DNA of 64,000 bases from Arenibacter sp. F20364 (GTDB taxonomy: Bacteria; Bacteroidota; Bacteroidia; Flavobacteriales; Flavobacteriaceae). Below are positions 50,907 through 60,822 of the stretch, one piece after another. The translations under genes were made by a program, and so were the position numbers. The stretch covers positions 62,001 to 126,000 of the forward strand of contig NZ_JALKBD010000006.1 in the NCBI RefSeq assembly GCF_023015905.1, in the 5' to 3' direction. Below the pieces are notes generated by a model. The model searched no databases, was not told where the DNA came from, and was given only the letters and a program-made list of their open reading frames with translations. The number at the start of each line of letters is the position of its first letter. Position 1 is the first letter of the stretch.

Positions 50907-51826
50907 GTCCTTTTGCTTAAAATCTTATTCAAAGTCTCCTTGGACATTTTTACCAATTCCGGATGTTTGTCCAACCAGGCAAAAAATTCCTTTTTTAGCT
51001 GTTCGTTCCAATCATTGTCTATCTCTCCAGTGGAATATTTCTTGGACTTCACCATTTCAAAACCAAACTGGTCCTTAAGGGCTACAAATTCTGCGGTGCC
51101 CACTACCTGTTCGGCCAAATGTGCGGGAATGAACAATACTCCCTCCCTTTTTGCCAGGACAAGATCTCCCGGCAAAACCATTACCTGCCCTATCCTTATG
51201 GGGGTGTTGAGTCCCATAAGTACTTCTTCCTCCAAAAAGGAGGGGTGAAAATCGCGTACAAAGGCATTAAAGCCTTCGATCTTGCTTATACTCTCCAAAT
51301 CCCTTGCACTACCATTAAAAACTACACCGTTTCCGGACTTGCTATAAATAGAGGTTGCCAAGGTAGCTCCCATGAGGGTACCGGCATCTATCTTGCCAAA
51401 ACTATCGGCCACATATACATCACCTTTTTTGAGCACCTCTATGGGCCATGAATTGGTATTGCCCTTCCTGCCCTGCGAATTAATACCCCTTTCCTTAATG
51501 CTTTTCTCCACATCGGGCCTACTGGGCATAAACAAGGCGGTAAGTGCCCTACCTACAACTGGAACCTCATCGTGTACCATTTTCCAATTGCCTTCGAACT
51601 GATTTTTATATCCTTCGTTTTCCAGGACGGTCCATGCATCATCGATCCCAATTTTTTTTGCCCGTTCCAAAAGATCGTCCGGAATTTTAGGGCGGCCGTC
51701 ATCAAAGCGTTCCCCTTTCCATTCAGAGGTCAGAAAAATCAATTCCTCCTTGGGAATGGTCTGTCCAAAAACGACGGAATTCAACACAAAAAAGCAAAAG
51801 AACTGTAAAATAATATTGACCCTCAT
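50900..51826 (-). CDS. Exported RraA-family (HMG/CHA aldolase-like) protein
   Basis: The 308-residue protein has a signal peptide (1-21, ending VVFGQ), which is unusual because RraA-family aldolases and regulators are cytosolic. The active-site residues are kept: the GTLMG pyruvate loop near 149-153 and Arg175-Asp176 in NGSARDLESI. A C-terminal helix (about 270-305) is extra. The family cleaves 4-hydroxy-4-methyl-2-oxoglutarate and similar keto acids with a divalent metal. In this operon a periplasmic sugar-acid aldolase or hydratase is inferred. Confidence 0.88.
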   Translation of the reverse strand: MRVNIILQFFCFFVLNSVVFGQTIPKEELIFLTSEWKGERFDDGRPKIPDDLLERAKKIGIDDAWTVLENEGYKNQFEGNWKMVHDEVPVVGRALTALFMPSRPDVEKSIKERGINSQGRKGNTNSWPIEVLKKGDVYVADSFGKIDAGTLMGATLATSIYSKSGNGVVFNGSARDLESISKIEGFNAFVRDFHPSFLEEEVLMGLNTPIRIGQVMVLPGDLVLAKREGVLFIPAHLAEQVVGTAEFVALKDQFGFEMVKSKKYSTGEIDNDWNEQLKKEFFAWLDKHPELVKMSKETLNKILSKRTW

Positions 51827-51840
51827 AATTTTTAAATCTT

Positions 51841-52317
51841 TTAGTCCAGTGCAGCTATACAGTCCATTTCAACCAAAGAATTTCCAGGTACGCCCCCGTA
51901 GGTGGCCACTGTGGTCCTTACTGGAGGATTTGGTCCAAAACGGCCCCTGAACACTTCGTTCATTCCCTTATAATCCGCCAAATCGGCCAAATACACATTT
52001 ACTTTCAAAACCTTTTCCATGGAAGAACCATGCTTTTTGAGCTCCTTTTCCAACTCCTGCAAAACAATCTCCGTATGTGCCTTGATCTCATAAGGTTCCA
52101 CGTGTGCCCCTTTACCCGCTATATAAAGAGTGTTTCCATGTTTTACACCTCCTGAAAACAAAGGTATATCCTGGTCCATGACGATGTCTCCCACAACTTC
52201 CTTTTTTGGTTTTGAACCTCCGTCCATTGCCCTAGCCGCAGCACCTATTCCGAACATAGCCGCCAAACCCATTCCTAATTTTTTAAAAGATGCTCTTCTT
52301 GTTGTTTTGTTTTCCAT
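51841..52317 (-). CDS. Exported RidA-family protein with Tat-like leader
   Basis: The 158-residue protein starts MENKTTRRASFKKLGMGLAA. Arg7-Arg8 and the following hydrophobic stretch look like a Tat signal, although the Phe of the consensus is shifted by one position. The RidA domain (about 45-158) keeps the catalytic Arg134 in PPVRTTVATY and the KVNVYLADL strand. RidA deaminates enamine and imine intermediates. An exported copy next to RraA is uncommon and hints at a keto-acid intermediate outside the cytoplasm. Confidence 0.85.
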   Translation of the reverse strand: MENKTTRRASFKKLGMGLAAMFGIGAAARAMDGGSKPKKEVVGDIVMDQDIPLFSGGVKHGNTLYIAGKGAHVEPYEIKAHTEIVLQELEKELKKHGSSMEKVLKVNVYLADLADYKGMNEVFRGRFGPNPPVRTTVATYGGVPGNSLVEMDCIAALD

Positions 52318-52537
52318 GGTTTAAAATTTATGATTATCCGTATTCTGTATTAAATTTTTGTTTTGCAGTCAATGATACTTTAAAACCCGCCAAGCGCTGG
52401 TTTTTAAATTATCTATTGTCCGAAACATGAATATATGAAAATTTATCCATCCTAAAATAGCTCCCGATTCAATTGTTGAATCCTAGTGGAAACCAGAATT
52501 CCAAGCCTCAACCGTTACGCCCAATATCACTTTAGAT

Positions 52538-52552
52538 TAGTCTTAAAGACTA
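52538..52552. repeat. Perfect 7-1-7 inverted repeat after the SMP-30 gene
   Basis: TAGTCTT and AAGACTA flank one base. It lies 20 bases after the SMP-30 stop in the 255-base gap to the RidA gene. It may end or attenuate the lactonase transcript, but no T tract follows on the minus strand. Confidence 0.35.
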
Positions 52553-52572
52553 TTAAAATGGATACTCAAAAA

Positions 52573-53544
52573 CTACTTCTTCATTACAAATTCCCTTCCT
52601 GGATCTTCCGTATCAAAGGTTTCAAAATTGCCGTTGTCCTGAAGGGTTATAAAGGCCTTAGTGCCGTCCTTTCCTCCAAAGGCAATATTGGAAGGAGTTT
52701 TGCCCTTCAGTTCGATTTCCTGTAGAATTTTGCCTTCGGGCGACACCTTGACCACAGTTCCTTTGCCATGCCGAGTGATGTACAGATTGCCCTTCACATC
52801 GGTGCGCATGCCATCCATTCCAAAATCTTCAAATCTGATAAGAAGCCGTTTATTGCTTATATCCCCAGTAGGAGAAAGGTCGTAGGCCCAAACATTGCGC
52901 TGTACCGATTCGTTTACATACAGTGTTTTGTTGTCGGGACTAACCTCTATTCCATTGGTGGTTCCCATATCCCCTTCCAACAGCACGATGCTTCCATCTG
53001 TGTCTATTCTCCATATCTGCCCTTTTGAATTCTTCCAATCCGGATCGCTGGCAAAGAGTATATCATTGTCCATTATTGCAACATCATTTGGCTGGTTCAT
53101 AGTATTATTGTGGGCAAAAACAGTGACCTCTTTAGAATCCATGTCCACCTTAAAGATATTGTGCTTGGTATAATCTGCTATGAACATGTGGCCCATGCTA
53201 TTAAAACGGATACCGTTGCCAATGCTGCCTTCAGGCAAGTTTATAAATAGCGACGCCTCTCCGTTAGCATCCACCTGACCTATGGTACCGGCTTTTTCAA
53301 AATTAACGGCGTACAGTACCCCGCTGGCATCCACTGCAGGTCCCTCAATTCCTGAGGGAAAGAGGGCTGGTTTTGTAAATTCCCTGCTTTGATACAATTC
53401 TGGTTTTTGCTCAAGACCACCTTGCTCCAATTCAATCTTTGCATCCTTTTCCTGCTTTTCCTTACACCCTAATATGAATAGTACTATACATAAGCCACTT
53501 ATTTGACATTTAATAAAAGAACTTAATCTATATTTCATATGCAT
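52573..53544 (-). CDS. SMP-30/gluconolactonase/LRE-family lipoprotein
   Basis: The 323-residue lipoprotein (Cys27, ILGC) has a six-bladed propeller with the SMP-30 elements GPAVDASGVLYAVN, NQPNDVAIMDNDILFASD, GTTNGIEVSPDNKTLYVNES and GMDGMRTDVKGNLYITRHG, which supply the metal-binding Glu, Asn and Asp. Members hydrolyse aldonolactones. It is the first gene of the minus-strand operon of exported enzymes, although a 255-base gap separates it from the RidA gene, so it could be its own transcript. A second ATG at 53538 is equally possible. Confidence 0.9.
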   Translation of the reverse strand: MHMKYRLSSFIKCQISGLCIVLFILGCKEKQEKDAKIELEQGGLEQKPELYQSREFTKPALFPSGIEGPAVDASGVLYAVNFEKAGTIGQVDANGEASLFINLPEGSIGNGIRFNSMGHMFIADYTKHNIFKVDMDSKEVTVFAHNNTMNQPNDVAIMDNDILFASDPDWKNSKGQIWRIDTDGSIVLLEGDMGTTNGIEVSPDNKTLYVNESVQRNVWAYDLSPTGDISNKRLLIRFEDFGMDGMRTDVKGNLYITRHGKGTVVKVSPEGKILQEIELKGKTPSNIAFGGKDGTKAFITLQDNGNFETFDTEDPGREFVMKK

Positions 53545-54000
53545 TTTAATAAATAATGGCTGCTATTATTAGTTGTTACTCTAGGCCTATAATCTTTTGC
53601 CCAAAGGATCAGATCTCTTGCCGGCCGCGATTTAAACAAACCATATAGATCTTAAGAAACTATTTTTAAATATACATATTAAATTTAGATCGTGCTTCAC
53701 CTTATTTGACTTAAAAAAAGCTTAAGTAATATTTTGGATTTTCTGCTTAAGCCCTACCGCCATATTCAAAAACAGGAAGGTTGATGAGTTTTAAGTTTGT
53801 TTATTTGTGCTTATATTGTACCCTAAAGAACTAGTAGTATCCTCCTGGTAATTACGATAAAGATTTCTCAAATTCATAGGCCTAGACCAGTAGTTTTTAA
53901 ACATCAATTGTGAGCAATGATCCTACGCACATGTGCAATCATTATGGCCAATTAAAAACCAATTATAACCTTAACATCACAAATGACTAACCATTAAATA
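53545..54000. other. Divergent intergenic region upstream of GH88 and SMP-30
   Basis: These 456 AT-rich bases carry the promoters of both divergent operons. TAAGTTTG at 53792-53799 is an exact TAnnTTTG on the plus strand, but it is about 200 bases before the GH88 ATG and has no good -33, so it is only a candidate. The GAGCAATGATCC stretch near 53914 has no recognised meaning. No gene is seen. Confidence 0.45.
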
Positions 54001-55251
54001 ATGACAAATAAAATACAAATACTGGCTTCCATAGTTATCTTATCCCTTGCAATTGGTTGCAGTAATAAAAAACCTAAAAAGAGTAATGCCCAAAACTTTG
54101 ATATTGATAGGCAACTTTCTTATTGTGCGCAACAAGCTACCAAGACCTTGACTCTTATACCCAAAGATGGTAAGAGCCTTCCAAGAAACATAGCCCCCGA
54201 TAGCCAGAAATGGCGATTTATCAATTACAAGGATTGGACCAGTGGATTTTGGCCAGGAATCCTGTGGTATCTCTTTGAAAATACCAATGATCAAAAATGG
54301 AAGGAACAAGCCGACGCATACAGTAGGTATCTCACCCCTCTTTCGGTTACACCGGCATTGGATCATGATCTTGGTTTTCAGGTCTTCAACAGTTTTGGAA
54401 ATGGATATAGACTAACTGGAAATCCTGAATACAAGGAAATCATACTTAAAACCGCGGATACCTTAGCTACATTGTTCAATCCAAATGTAGGTACTATTCT
54501 CTCATGGCCACGAGAAGTTCCCAATATGGAATGGCCGCAGCACAATACAATTATGGATAACATGATCAACTTGGAACTTTTGTTCTGGGCTTCAAAAAAT
54601 GGCGGTAAAAAATCCTTATATGATATTGCCGTAAGCCATGCCGATGTAACCATGAAAAATCATTTTAGACCAGATTATACTTCCTATCATGTAGTGGTCT
54701 ACAACCGGGAAACCGGGGAAAAAATTAAAGGGGTTACCCATCAAGGATATGCCAACGATAGTATGTGGGCCCGTGGACAGGGTTGGGCCATTTATGGCTA
54801 TACCATGGTGTACAGGGAAACAGGGGAGGAGCAGTATCTCGACCTTGCCCAAAAGACCGCAAAAGCTTATCTGGACCGCCTACCCAATGACCTGATCCCC
54901 TATTGGGATTTTGATGCTCCCAATATCCCCAATGAACCAAGGGATGCCTCGGCAGCGGCCTTGGTTTCATCAGCACTTATAGACCTTTCTACCTTCACCA
55001 AAGATTCAATTCTTGCCAAAAATTATTTGGACAAAGCCGAAAAAATGCTTGTAGAACTATCTAACAACTACCAAAGCAAAGATAAAAATTCAGCGTTTTT
55101 ACTGCATTCCACTGGCCATAAACCCAATGGCAGCGAAATTGATTACTCCATTAACTACGCAGATTACTATTACGTGGAAGCATTGCTAAGGTTAAAAAAG
55201 CTTAAGGCCGGAATTCCTTTGACCGCATCCCTTGTAACCAAAACGAAATAA
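54001..55251 (+). CDS. GH88 unsaturated glucuronyl hydrolase, lipoprotein
   Basis: The 416-residue lipoprotein (Cys20, IGC) is an alpha/alpha toroid with the two catalytic Asp of GH88: Asp123 in DHDLGFQ and Asp186 in IMDNMIN. WARGQGWAIYG is a further family hallmark. GH88 enzymes remove the unsaturated uronic acid that polysaccharide lyases leave at the non-reducing end of ulvan, GAG-like or other uronic chains. It heads a plus-strand cluster with two sulfatases, so the chain is likely sulfated. No lyase is in the window. Confidence 0.93.
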   Translation: MTNKIQILASIVILSLAIGCSNKKPKKSNAQNFDIDRQLSYCAQQATKTLTLIPKDGKSLPRNIAPDSQKWRFINYKDWTSGFWPGILWYLFENTNDQKWKEQADAYSRYLTPLSVTPALDHDLGFQVFNSFGNGYRLTGNPEYKEIILKTADTLATLFNPNVGTILSWPREVPNMEWPQHNTIMDNMINLELLFWASKNGGKKSLYDIAVSHADVTMKNHFRPDYTSYHVVVYNRETGEKIKGVTHQGYANDSMWARGQGWAIYGYTMVYRETGEEQYLDLAQKTAKAYLDRLPNDLIPYWDFDAPNIPNEPRDASAAALVSSALIDLSTFTKDSILAKNYLDKAEKMLVELSNNYQSKDKNSAFLLHSTGHKPNGSEIDYSINYADYYYVEALLRLKKLKAGIPLTASLVTKTK

Positions 55252-55277
55252 AAAAATTATAATCCAATCCAATAATT

Positions 55278-56750
55278 ATGAATAGAAAACCATTATATAC
55301 TGCCTTTGTGGTAGCCATGGCCGCGATTCTTATTGTGGGCTGTGCCCCCAAAAAAAACAAGACCCAAAAAAAACCCAACTTCCTCTTCGTATTGGTCGAC
55401 GATCAATCGCCTTTTGATCTACAGACCTATGATCCCAATTCCATTCTTCAAACCCCAACCATAGTCAAACTGGCAAAGCAAGGGGTGGTCTTTGAAAGTG
55501 CCCGCCATATGGGTTCCATGAACGGGGCTGTGTGCACCCCTTCTAGACATATGATCATGACCGGTAGAACCTTATGGCATTTGCCCAAAAGTGCTGGGTA
55601 CAAAGAAAGTTTGGCTCCCGATAGTTTAGAGCAGCAATCCATAGCTGCAGTTTTTAATAGGGCCGGGTACAAAACCATGCGAACCTGTAAAAAAGGGAAC
55701 TCCTATGCCGCGGCCAATAAACAGTTTACCGTAGTGCATGATGCTACAAAGCGGGGAGGCACGGAAGAATCCGGGAGTGCCTGGCATGCTGATCAAGTAT
55801 TAAACTATCTAAGTGATAGGGAACAAGCGCAGGAAAAAGATCCCTTTTTCATCTATTTTGGTTTCTCCCATCCCCATGATATCCGAGATGGTACCCCTGA
55901 ACTACTTGAAAAATATGGCGCCACCAACCATACCGATCAAAATAGCCTACCTCCTGCCAACCCAAAACAGCCACCACTGCAGGAAAACTACCTAAACGCA
56001 CATCCTTTTTTTCATGGCCACCCTGAACTTAGGGATGAAGAACGTGTAAGTGGGGTATGGAAAAACAGGGATGAACAAACGGTGCGCAATGAGTTGGGAC
56101 GTGAATATGCCTGCTCCGAAAATATAGATATTCAATTGAACAAAGTGCTCGCCAAACTGGAGGCATCCGGTGAGTTGGACAATACTTATATTATCTACAC
56201 TTCAGACCATGGTATGTCTATTGGACGACATGGATTAATGGGAAAGCAAAATTTATACGAGCACACCTGGCGCGTACCCTTGATTGTTAAAGGCCCCGGA
56301 CTGGAAGCTGGCAAACGCGTTAAAGGAAACATCTATCTTTTGGACCTGCTCCCTACCCTTTGTGAACTGGCAGGGATAGACGCTCCGGAAACAGTTGAAG
56401 GAATAAGTTTTGTCCCGGTCCTTAAAGGCGAAAAAGAGGTGGTTAGAGAGGTCATGTACGGGGTTTACGCAGGAGGAACAAAACCTGGTATGCGTACGGT
56501 AAAAAAGGGGGACTGGAAACTGATCAAGTACGATGTTATGGATGGGGCCGTTAGGGAAACCCAACTTTTTAACCTTGCTGAAAACCCCCACGAATACTTA
56601 CCGGAGCATCATAAATCTGAAGAAATGCAAACGAATCTGGCCAACAACCCCAAATACAGTGCTCAATTAAAGGAAATGGAAGCCCTTTTATTGGAACAAA
56701 TGGTAACCCATGACGATCCCTATAGACTCTGGGATCAAAAAGCTAAATAG
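55278..56750 (+). CDS. S1-family sulfatase, lipoprotein
   Basis: The 490-residue lipoprotein (Cys22, VGC) has the S1 signature CTPSRHMIMTG, with Cys86 as the residue converted to formylglycine. Metal ligands are in LVDDQ (Asp41-Asp42) and SDHGMSIGRHG. It follows GH88 by 26 bases and precedes the remnant gene by 15 bases. The product removes ester sulfate from the glycan. The exact S1 subfamily and sulfate position are not clear. Activity needs an anSME-type or FGE maturase, which is not encoded in the window. Confidence 0.94.
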   Translation: MNRKPLYTAFVVAMAAILIVGCAPKKNKTQKKPNFLFVLVDDQSPFDLQTYDPNSILQTPTIVKLAKQGVVFESARHMGSMNGAVCTPSRHMIMTGRTLWHLPKSAGYKESLAPDSLEQQSIAAVFNRAGYKTMRTCKKGNSYAAANKQFTVVHDATKRGGTEESGSAWHADQVLNYLSDREQAQEKDPFFIYFGFSHPHDIRDGTPELLEKYGATNHTDQNSLPPANPKQPPLQENYLNAHPFFHGHPELRDEERVSGVWKNRDEQTVRNELGREYACSENIDIQLNKVLAKLEASGELDNTYIIYTSDHGMSIGRHGLMGKQNLYEHTWRVPLIVKGPGLEAGKRVKGNIYLLDLLPTLCELAGIDAPETVEGISFVPVLKGEKEVVREVMYGVYAGGTKPGMRTVKKGDWKLIKYDVMDGAVRETQLFNLAENPHEYLPEHHKSEEMQTNLANNPKYSAQLKEMEALLLEQMVTHDDPYRLWDQKAK

Positions 56751-56765
56751 AACAATAAGCTTATT

Positions 56766-57008
56766 ATGAGATTTAAAATTGCAGTTATTTTTTTATTACT
56801 GGCCAGTCAACTTACAGCCAAAGAAATATTTGTTCCCCCATCTGGGAGCGACCAAGGTAAGGGCTCTCAAGATAGTCCATTTGCAAGTTTTTCAAGGGCG
56901 CTGGAAGAGGTACAGAAATTTGCCGGAAAAGAAACGGTTACCGTCACCGCTGTAAGGGACTATTCTTCCAAAGAATTTCTGTTGAAAGTTCCAAAAATTA
57001 TAAAATAA
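56766..57008 (+). pseudogene. N-terminal remnant of a right-handed beta-helix protein
   Basis: The 80-codon frame has a signal peptide (1-19, ending LTAK) and the segment KEIFVPPSGSDQGKGSQDSPFASFSRALEE, which normally opens 600- to 800-residue parallel beta-helix proteins in PULs. Here it stops after KVPKIIK, and the next sulfatase starts 34 bases later, so the helix itself is gone. An internal deletion is the simplest reading. A genuine small secreted protein is the alternative. Confidence 0.6.
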
Positions 57009-57042
57009 AAGCAAGAAGAAACCATTTAAAATAAAAACTACA

Positions 57043-58524
57043 ATGAAAATCAATTTCATAAATCATATGAACAGGGAGATTTCCTTTATTAATAAAAGTC
57101 TCCTGTTCTCGGTCATTATCCTCTTTGTTTCCGGTTATGCTCTTGCCCAACAAAAAAACGTGCTCATTATCTGTATAGATGACCTTAGGCCAGAGCTTGC
57201 TTCATTTGGCGAGACCTACATACACTCACCCAACATCGACAGCCTTGCATCGGTAAGCCGGGCTTTTAGTCGACATTATGTGAATGCCCCTAGCTGCGGA
57301 CCTTCTAGATATGCCTTTTTAACCGGGCTCTACGGAGTGGAGTACCGGGACAAAAGCAACCAGTCCTTGTTTGAACGTGCATCGGCCATCGAAAAAAAAG
57401 ATCCCATTGTGCCAAGTATGCCCGAATGGTTTCGGAAAAATGGGTACACCACGGTTTCAGTGGGAAAGGTATCGCATCACCCCGGTGGCAGGGGAGGCGA
57501 TGATTGGAACGAGGATGGGATACCCGAAATGCCCAACGCCTGGGACAGGCATTTGATGCCCGTTGCCGAATGGCAGCATCCCAGAGGGGCCATGCACGGA
57601 TTGGCATATGGCAAGATTAGAACCGCTAAAGAACGTGATGTTATGGAAACGGTGGATGATGACGACAAAAGTTATCCGGATGGCCATATCGCTGAAGAAG
57701 GATTGCATCAGCTAAATGAATTGGCCAAAGGAAACAAACCTTTTTTCCTAGCCATTGGGCTAATAAAACCGCACCTCCCTTTTGGAATGCCGAAGCGCTA
57801 TTTGGACCTTTATGAGAATGTAGACATTCCGCCAGTACCACATCCCGAGAAACCCTTGGGCACCACCACTTGGCACGGCTCAGGCGAATTTATGAACTAT
57901 AACCGCCAAGGCAAGGATCCCAGGAAAGACGAAGCCTATGCACTTGAGCTCAAAAAATATTATGCCGCCTGTGTCAGCTATGCCGACAAGCATGTTGGCG
58001 ACATCCTGAAAAAACTGAAGGAAACGGGAGCGGACAAGAACACCGTGGTAGTACTATGGGGCGACCACGGTTGGCATCTGGGAGAACATGCCATTTGGGG
58101 CAAGCACAGTCTATTTGAAGAATCGTTGCGATCCCCATTGATTATCCAAAACCCAGAAATGGAGCACAAAGGGCAGATGAGCGATGCCGTAGTTGAATCG
58201 GTAGATGTTTTTCCCACCCTTTGCGATTTAACCGGACTTCCGATTCCCGATTTTGCACAGGGTACTTCCTTGGCGCCCATTTTGGCAGATCCTCACGCTA
58301 AAGGTCACGAAGCCGTCGCCATTAAAAGTCACGCCACTACCATCCGTACCGACCAATATAGATTTACACAACACAGTAGCGGCGAAGTGGAGCTATATGA
58401 CCACCACTCTTCTGCAAAAGAACAATTGAATATTGCGGAACAACATCCCGAATTGATAGCAGGGCTAAGAAAGAAGATTTTGAACAAAATGGGGGAAATT
58501 GCTTTTAAGGCGAACGAGAAATAA
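57043..58524 (+). CDS. S1-family sulfatase, iduronate-2-sulfatase-like, secreted
   Basis: The 493-residue protein has a signal peptide (ATG 57043, or 57067 for [10 protein letters not shown]; ending ALAQ). The catalytic signature is [11 protein letters not shown] with Cys85. Asp46-Asp47 in CIDDLRP and [10 protein letters not shown] complete the metal site. The [19 protein letters not shown] segment is typical of the iduronate-2-sulfatase-like S1 group, which removes 2-O-sulfate from uronic residues. That activity is inferred from family similarity and would suit the GH88 neighbour. Confidence 0.93.
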   Translation: MKINFINHMNREISFINKSLLFSVIILFVSGYALAQQKNVLIICIDDLRPELASFGETYIHSPNIDSLASVSRAFSRHYVNAPSCGPSRYAFLTGLYGVEYRDKSNQSLFERASAIEKKDPIVPSMPEWFRKNGYTTVSVGKVSHHPGGRGGDDWNEDGIPEMPNAWDRHLMPVAEWQHPRGAMHGLAYGKIRTAKERDVMETVDDDDKSYPDGHIAEEGLHQLNELAKGNKPFFLAIGLIKPHLPFGMPKRYLDLYENVDIPPVPHPEKPLGTTTWHGSGEFMNYNRQGKDPRKDEAYALELKKYYAACVSYADKHVGDILKKLKETGADKNTVVVLWGDHGWHLGEHAIWGKHSLFEESLRSPLIIQNPEMEHKGQMSDAVVESVDVFPTLCDLTGLPIPDFAQGTSLAPILADPHAKGHEAVAIKSHATTIRTDQYRFTQHSSGEVELYDHHSSAKEQLNIAEQHPELIAGLRKKILNKMGEIAFKANEK

Positions 58525-58674
58525 TTGTAGCAGCCTTGGGCCAAGTACCCAATAATTAAACTACACCACATTAAATAGACAGCAGGTTGTTGGTGGTGAA
58601 GAAGAGCGGCACATTATGGCCCCAGCTCGGGTTATGTGCCCTCAAAAATGCAAGAACTGAAAAACAGAATACTT

Positions 58675-59409
58675 ATGGGAAATAAAATCATTTTAACTGC
58701 AATAGTGTTGTGCATTGGTACAACCGTATTGGCGCAGGAAGCAAGGGAACGGATCAATGATACGCTGACGGTACAAAAAACCGGGATGTATTGTGATTCT
58801 TTTAAGGACGGACTTCAGAATTGGGTGGTTGAGCAGATGCCGGGCGGTACTGCAGAAACTGTGGACGGAAAATTGGAAATTACCGATGTTGCCGGCTGTA
58901 CCATTTGGTTTAATAAAGAATTGGAAGGCCCCAATATGATCCAATATGATGCCTATGTCATAGATCAAGGGGGACCCCAAGACCGGGTTTCCGATCTCAA
59001 TTGCTTTTGGATGGCAAAAGACCCCGAAAATCCGGATGATCTATTTGCCAATTCTGAAAAGCGCGGAGGTAAGTTCAGCAACTATGACAGCCTACGGCTT
59101 TACTATATGGGTGTTGGCGGACATGACAATAGCAAAACACGCTTTAGAAGATACCTGGGCAAAGGTGACCGGCCCTTGCTGCCAGAACATGACCTTTCGG
59201 AACCCGAATACCTCCTAAAACCGAATAAGGTCATAAAGATCAAGATCATAGCCTTTAACGGCATAATTCAATATTACCGCGATGGCCAATGTATCATCGA
59301 TTTTTATGACCCCGAACCTTATAACAGCGGATATTTTGGTTTTAGAACGGTAAACAACCATATGACAGTGGATAATTTTCAGGTATACCGATTAACGACC
59401 AGGGAATAG
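58675..59409 (+). CDS. Exported concanavalin-like (DUF6250-type) protein
   Basis: I start at ATG 58675 (MGNKIILTAIVLC), which begins the signal peptide ending VLAQ; an upstream GTG frame from 58636 adds a charged leader. The 244-residue product is beta-rich with CDSFKDGLQNWVVEQMPGG, VISDLNCFWMA-like and QYYRDGQCIIDFYDPEPYNSGYFGFRTVNNHM. This is the layout of jelly-roll DUF6250-type proteins found near sulfatases and lyases. It could be a lyase, a hydrolase or a glycan-binding module. It ends three bases before the convergent sulfatase gene. Confidence 0.75.
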   Translation: MGNKIILTAIVLCIGTTVLAQEARERINDTLTVQKTGMYCDSFKDGLQNWVVEQMPGGTAETVDGKLEITDVAGCTIWFNKELEGPNMIQYDAYVIDQGGPQDRVSDLNCFWMAKDPENPDDLFANSEKRGGKFSNYDSLRLYYMGVGGHDNSKTRFRRYLGKGDRPLLPEHDLSEPEYLLKPNKVIKIKIIAFNGIIQYYRDGQCIIDFYDPEPYNSGYFGFRTVNNHMTVDNFQVYRLTTRE

Positions 59410-59412
59410 TTC

Positions 59413-60822
59413 TTATTTTCCTGTACCAATGCTATTTCTCGCAATTGAAAAACTATTTTCAGGTGGTGCAACAGGTAGGGTTTCTTGAAAAGCCTGAAGC
59501 TTATAAGTTAATTCCTTAAGCTTTTCAGGGTTTTCAGCAGCCAAGTCCTTCTGTTCTGCCCAATCGTTAGCAATATTGTATAGTTCGGCCCTTCCCAATT
59601 TATCATTGGTCAAAAGTTTCCAATTGCCCTCCTGTACGGCGGCACTAGGCCAAAAATCGGGTCGGTCGTTGGAAAAACGCCAATCCCAATAGATGGGCTT
59701 TTGTCTATCAAAGGCTTTGCCCCTAATGGCAGACGCAATGCTTACTCCATCGGCTTGGTAATTCTCTGGTAAGGTTGCCCCAGCAAATTCCATAAATGTT
59801 GGCAGCAAATCTACAGTGGCCAATTCAGTAGTTTTATCAACCAGTCCAGCGGGCACAGTGCCAGGCCAACGAACCAAGAAAGGTATACGCACACCACCTG
59901 CAAAAAGGGCACGCTTACGACCTTTGAGTCCACCTGTTTCCCCTACCGAATAATAGGTTCCCAAACCTGGGCCGGTAGAATTATCCTCTGTTATTTTATT
60001 TTTTCCTGTTATTTCCGGCCCATTATCGGATGAGAAGACCACCAAGGTATTCCCATCGATCCCTAAATCTTTTAGAGTTGCAAACAATTCTCCAATACGG
60101 GCATCATATTCCGCCACTACGGCGGCATATACCTGTTCCTGTTCGTTTAAATTGGAAAATTGCTGCATGTATTCCTCCTTTGGATAATGCGGGGTATGGG
60201 TAGCGTGGATCCATGCATTAACAAAAAAGGGTTTGTCCTTATGGCGCTTTACAAAATCTATAGTTTTATACAAGGTAGAATCTACATGCATTTGATGTAA
60301 TCTACTCGGTAAATTAAATGCCCCGTACTCATCATATCCATATTCCAAGGGTGAAGGGGCGTCCTCCACATGGGTGTTGGAAAGATGCCATTTACCAAAG
60401 TGGGCCGTAGAATATCCAGCCTCCCTTAACATTTTGGGAAGCAAGGGGGCCTGGGGGTTCAACCAATCTGGCATATTTCTTTGCATATGCGATTCTACGG
60501 AAGCAAAATGCCCGTGTACACTTTGCCGCGCCGGGTATTGCCCTGTCATTACCGCTGCCCTACTTGGGGAACAAACAGGATTGACAACTGAGAAGTTTTG
60601 AAAATCGATCCCCTCTGCAGCCATTTTGTCCAGATTGGGCGTTTTACAAAAAGTACTTCCATGAACGCCCAAATCGCCATATCCCCAATCATCGGCAAAT
60701 ACAAATATGATGTTCGGTTTGGATTTTTCCTGGGCTATAGCTTCCTTTTTAGATTCTTGCTTACCACCGCATGATAGCACAAGCAAGGTGCACAAGTAAA
60801 GCACTGTAGATCTTAGTTTCAT
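59413..60822 (-). CDS. S1-family sulfatase, lipoprotein
   Basis: The 469-residue lipoprotein (Cys18, LSC) has the signature CSPSRAAVMTG with Cys84, ADDWGYGDLG with the metal Asp pair, and FSSDNGPE near the middle. The group of arylsulfatase A/GalNAc-sulfatase-like enzymes shows this pattern. It is convergent with the DUF6250-type gene and lies 170 bases from the next sulfatase, with no common promoter visible. It removes ester sulfate; the position is unknown. Confidence 0.94.
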   Translation of the reverse strand: MKLRSTVLYLCTLLVLSCGGKQESKKEAIAQEKSKPNIIFVFADDWGYGDLGVHGSTFCKTPNLDKMAAEGIDFQNFSVVNPVCSPSRAAVMTGQYPARQSVHGHFASVESHMQRNMPDWLNPQAPLLPKMLREAGYSTAHFGKWHLSNTHVEDAPSPLEYGYDEYGAFNLPSRLHQMHVDSTLYKTIDFVKRHKDKPFFVNAWIHATHTPHYPKEEYMQQFSNLNEQEQVYAAVVAEYDARIGELFATLKDLGIDGNTLVVFSSDNGPEITGKNKITEDNSTGPGLGTYYSVGETGGLKGRKRALFAGGVRIPFLVRWPGTVPAGLVDKTTELATVDLLPTFMEFAGATLPENYQADGVSIASAIRGKAFDRQKPIYWDWRFSNDRPDFWPSAAVQEGNWKLLTNDKLGRAELYNIANDWAEQKDLAAENPEKLKELTYKLQAFQETLPVAPPENSFSIARNSIGTGK

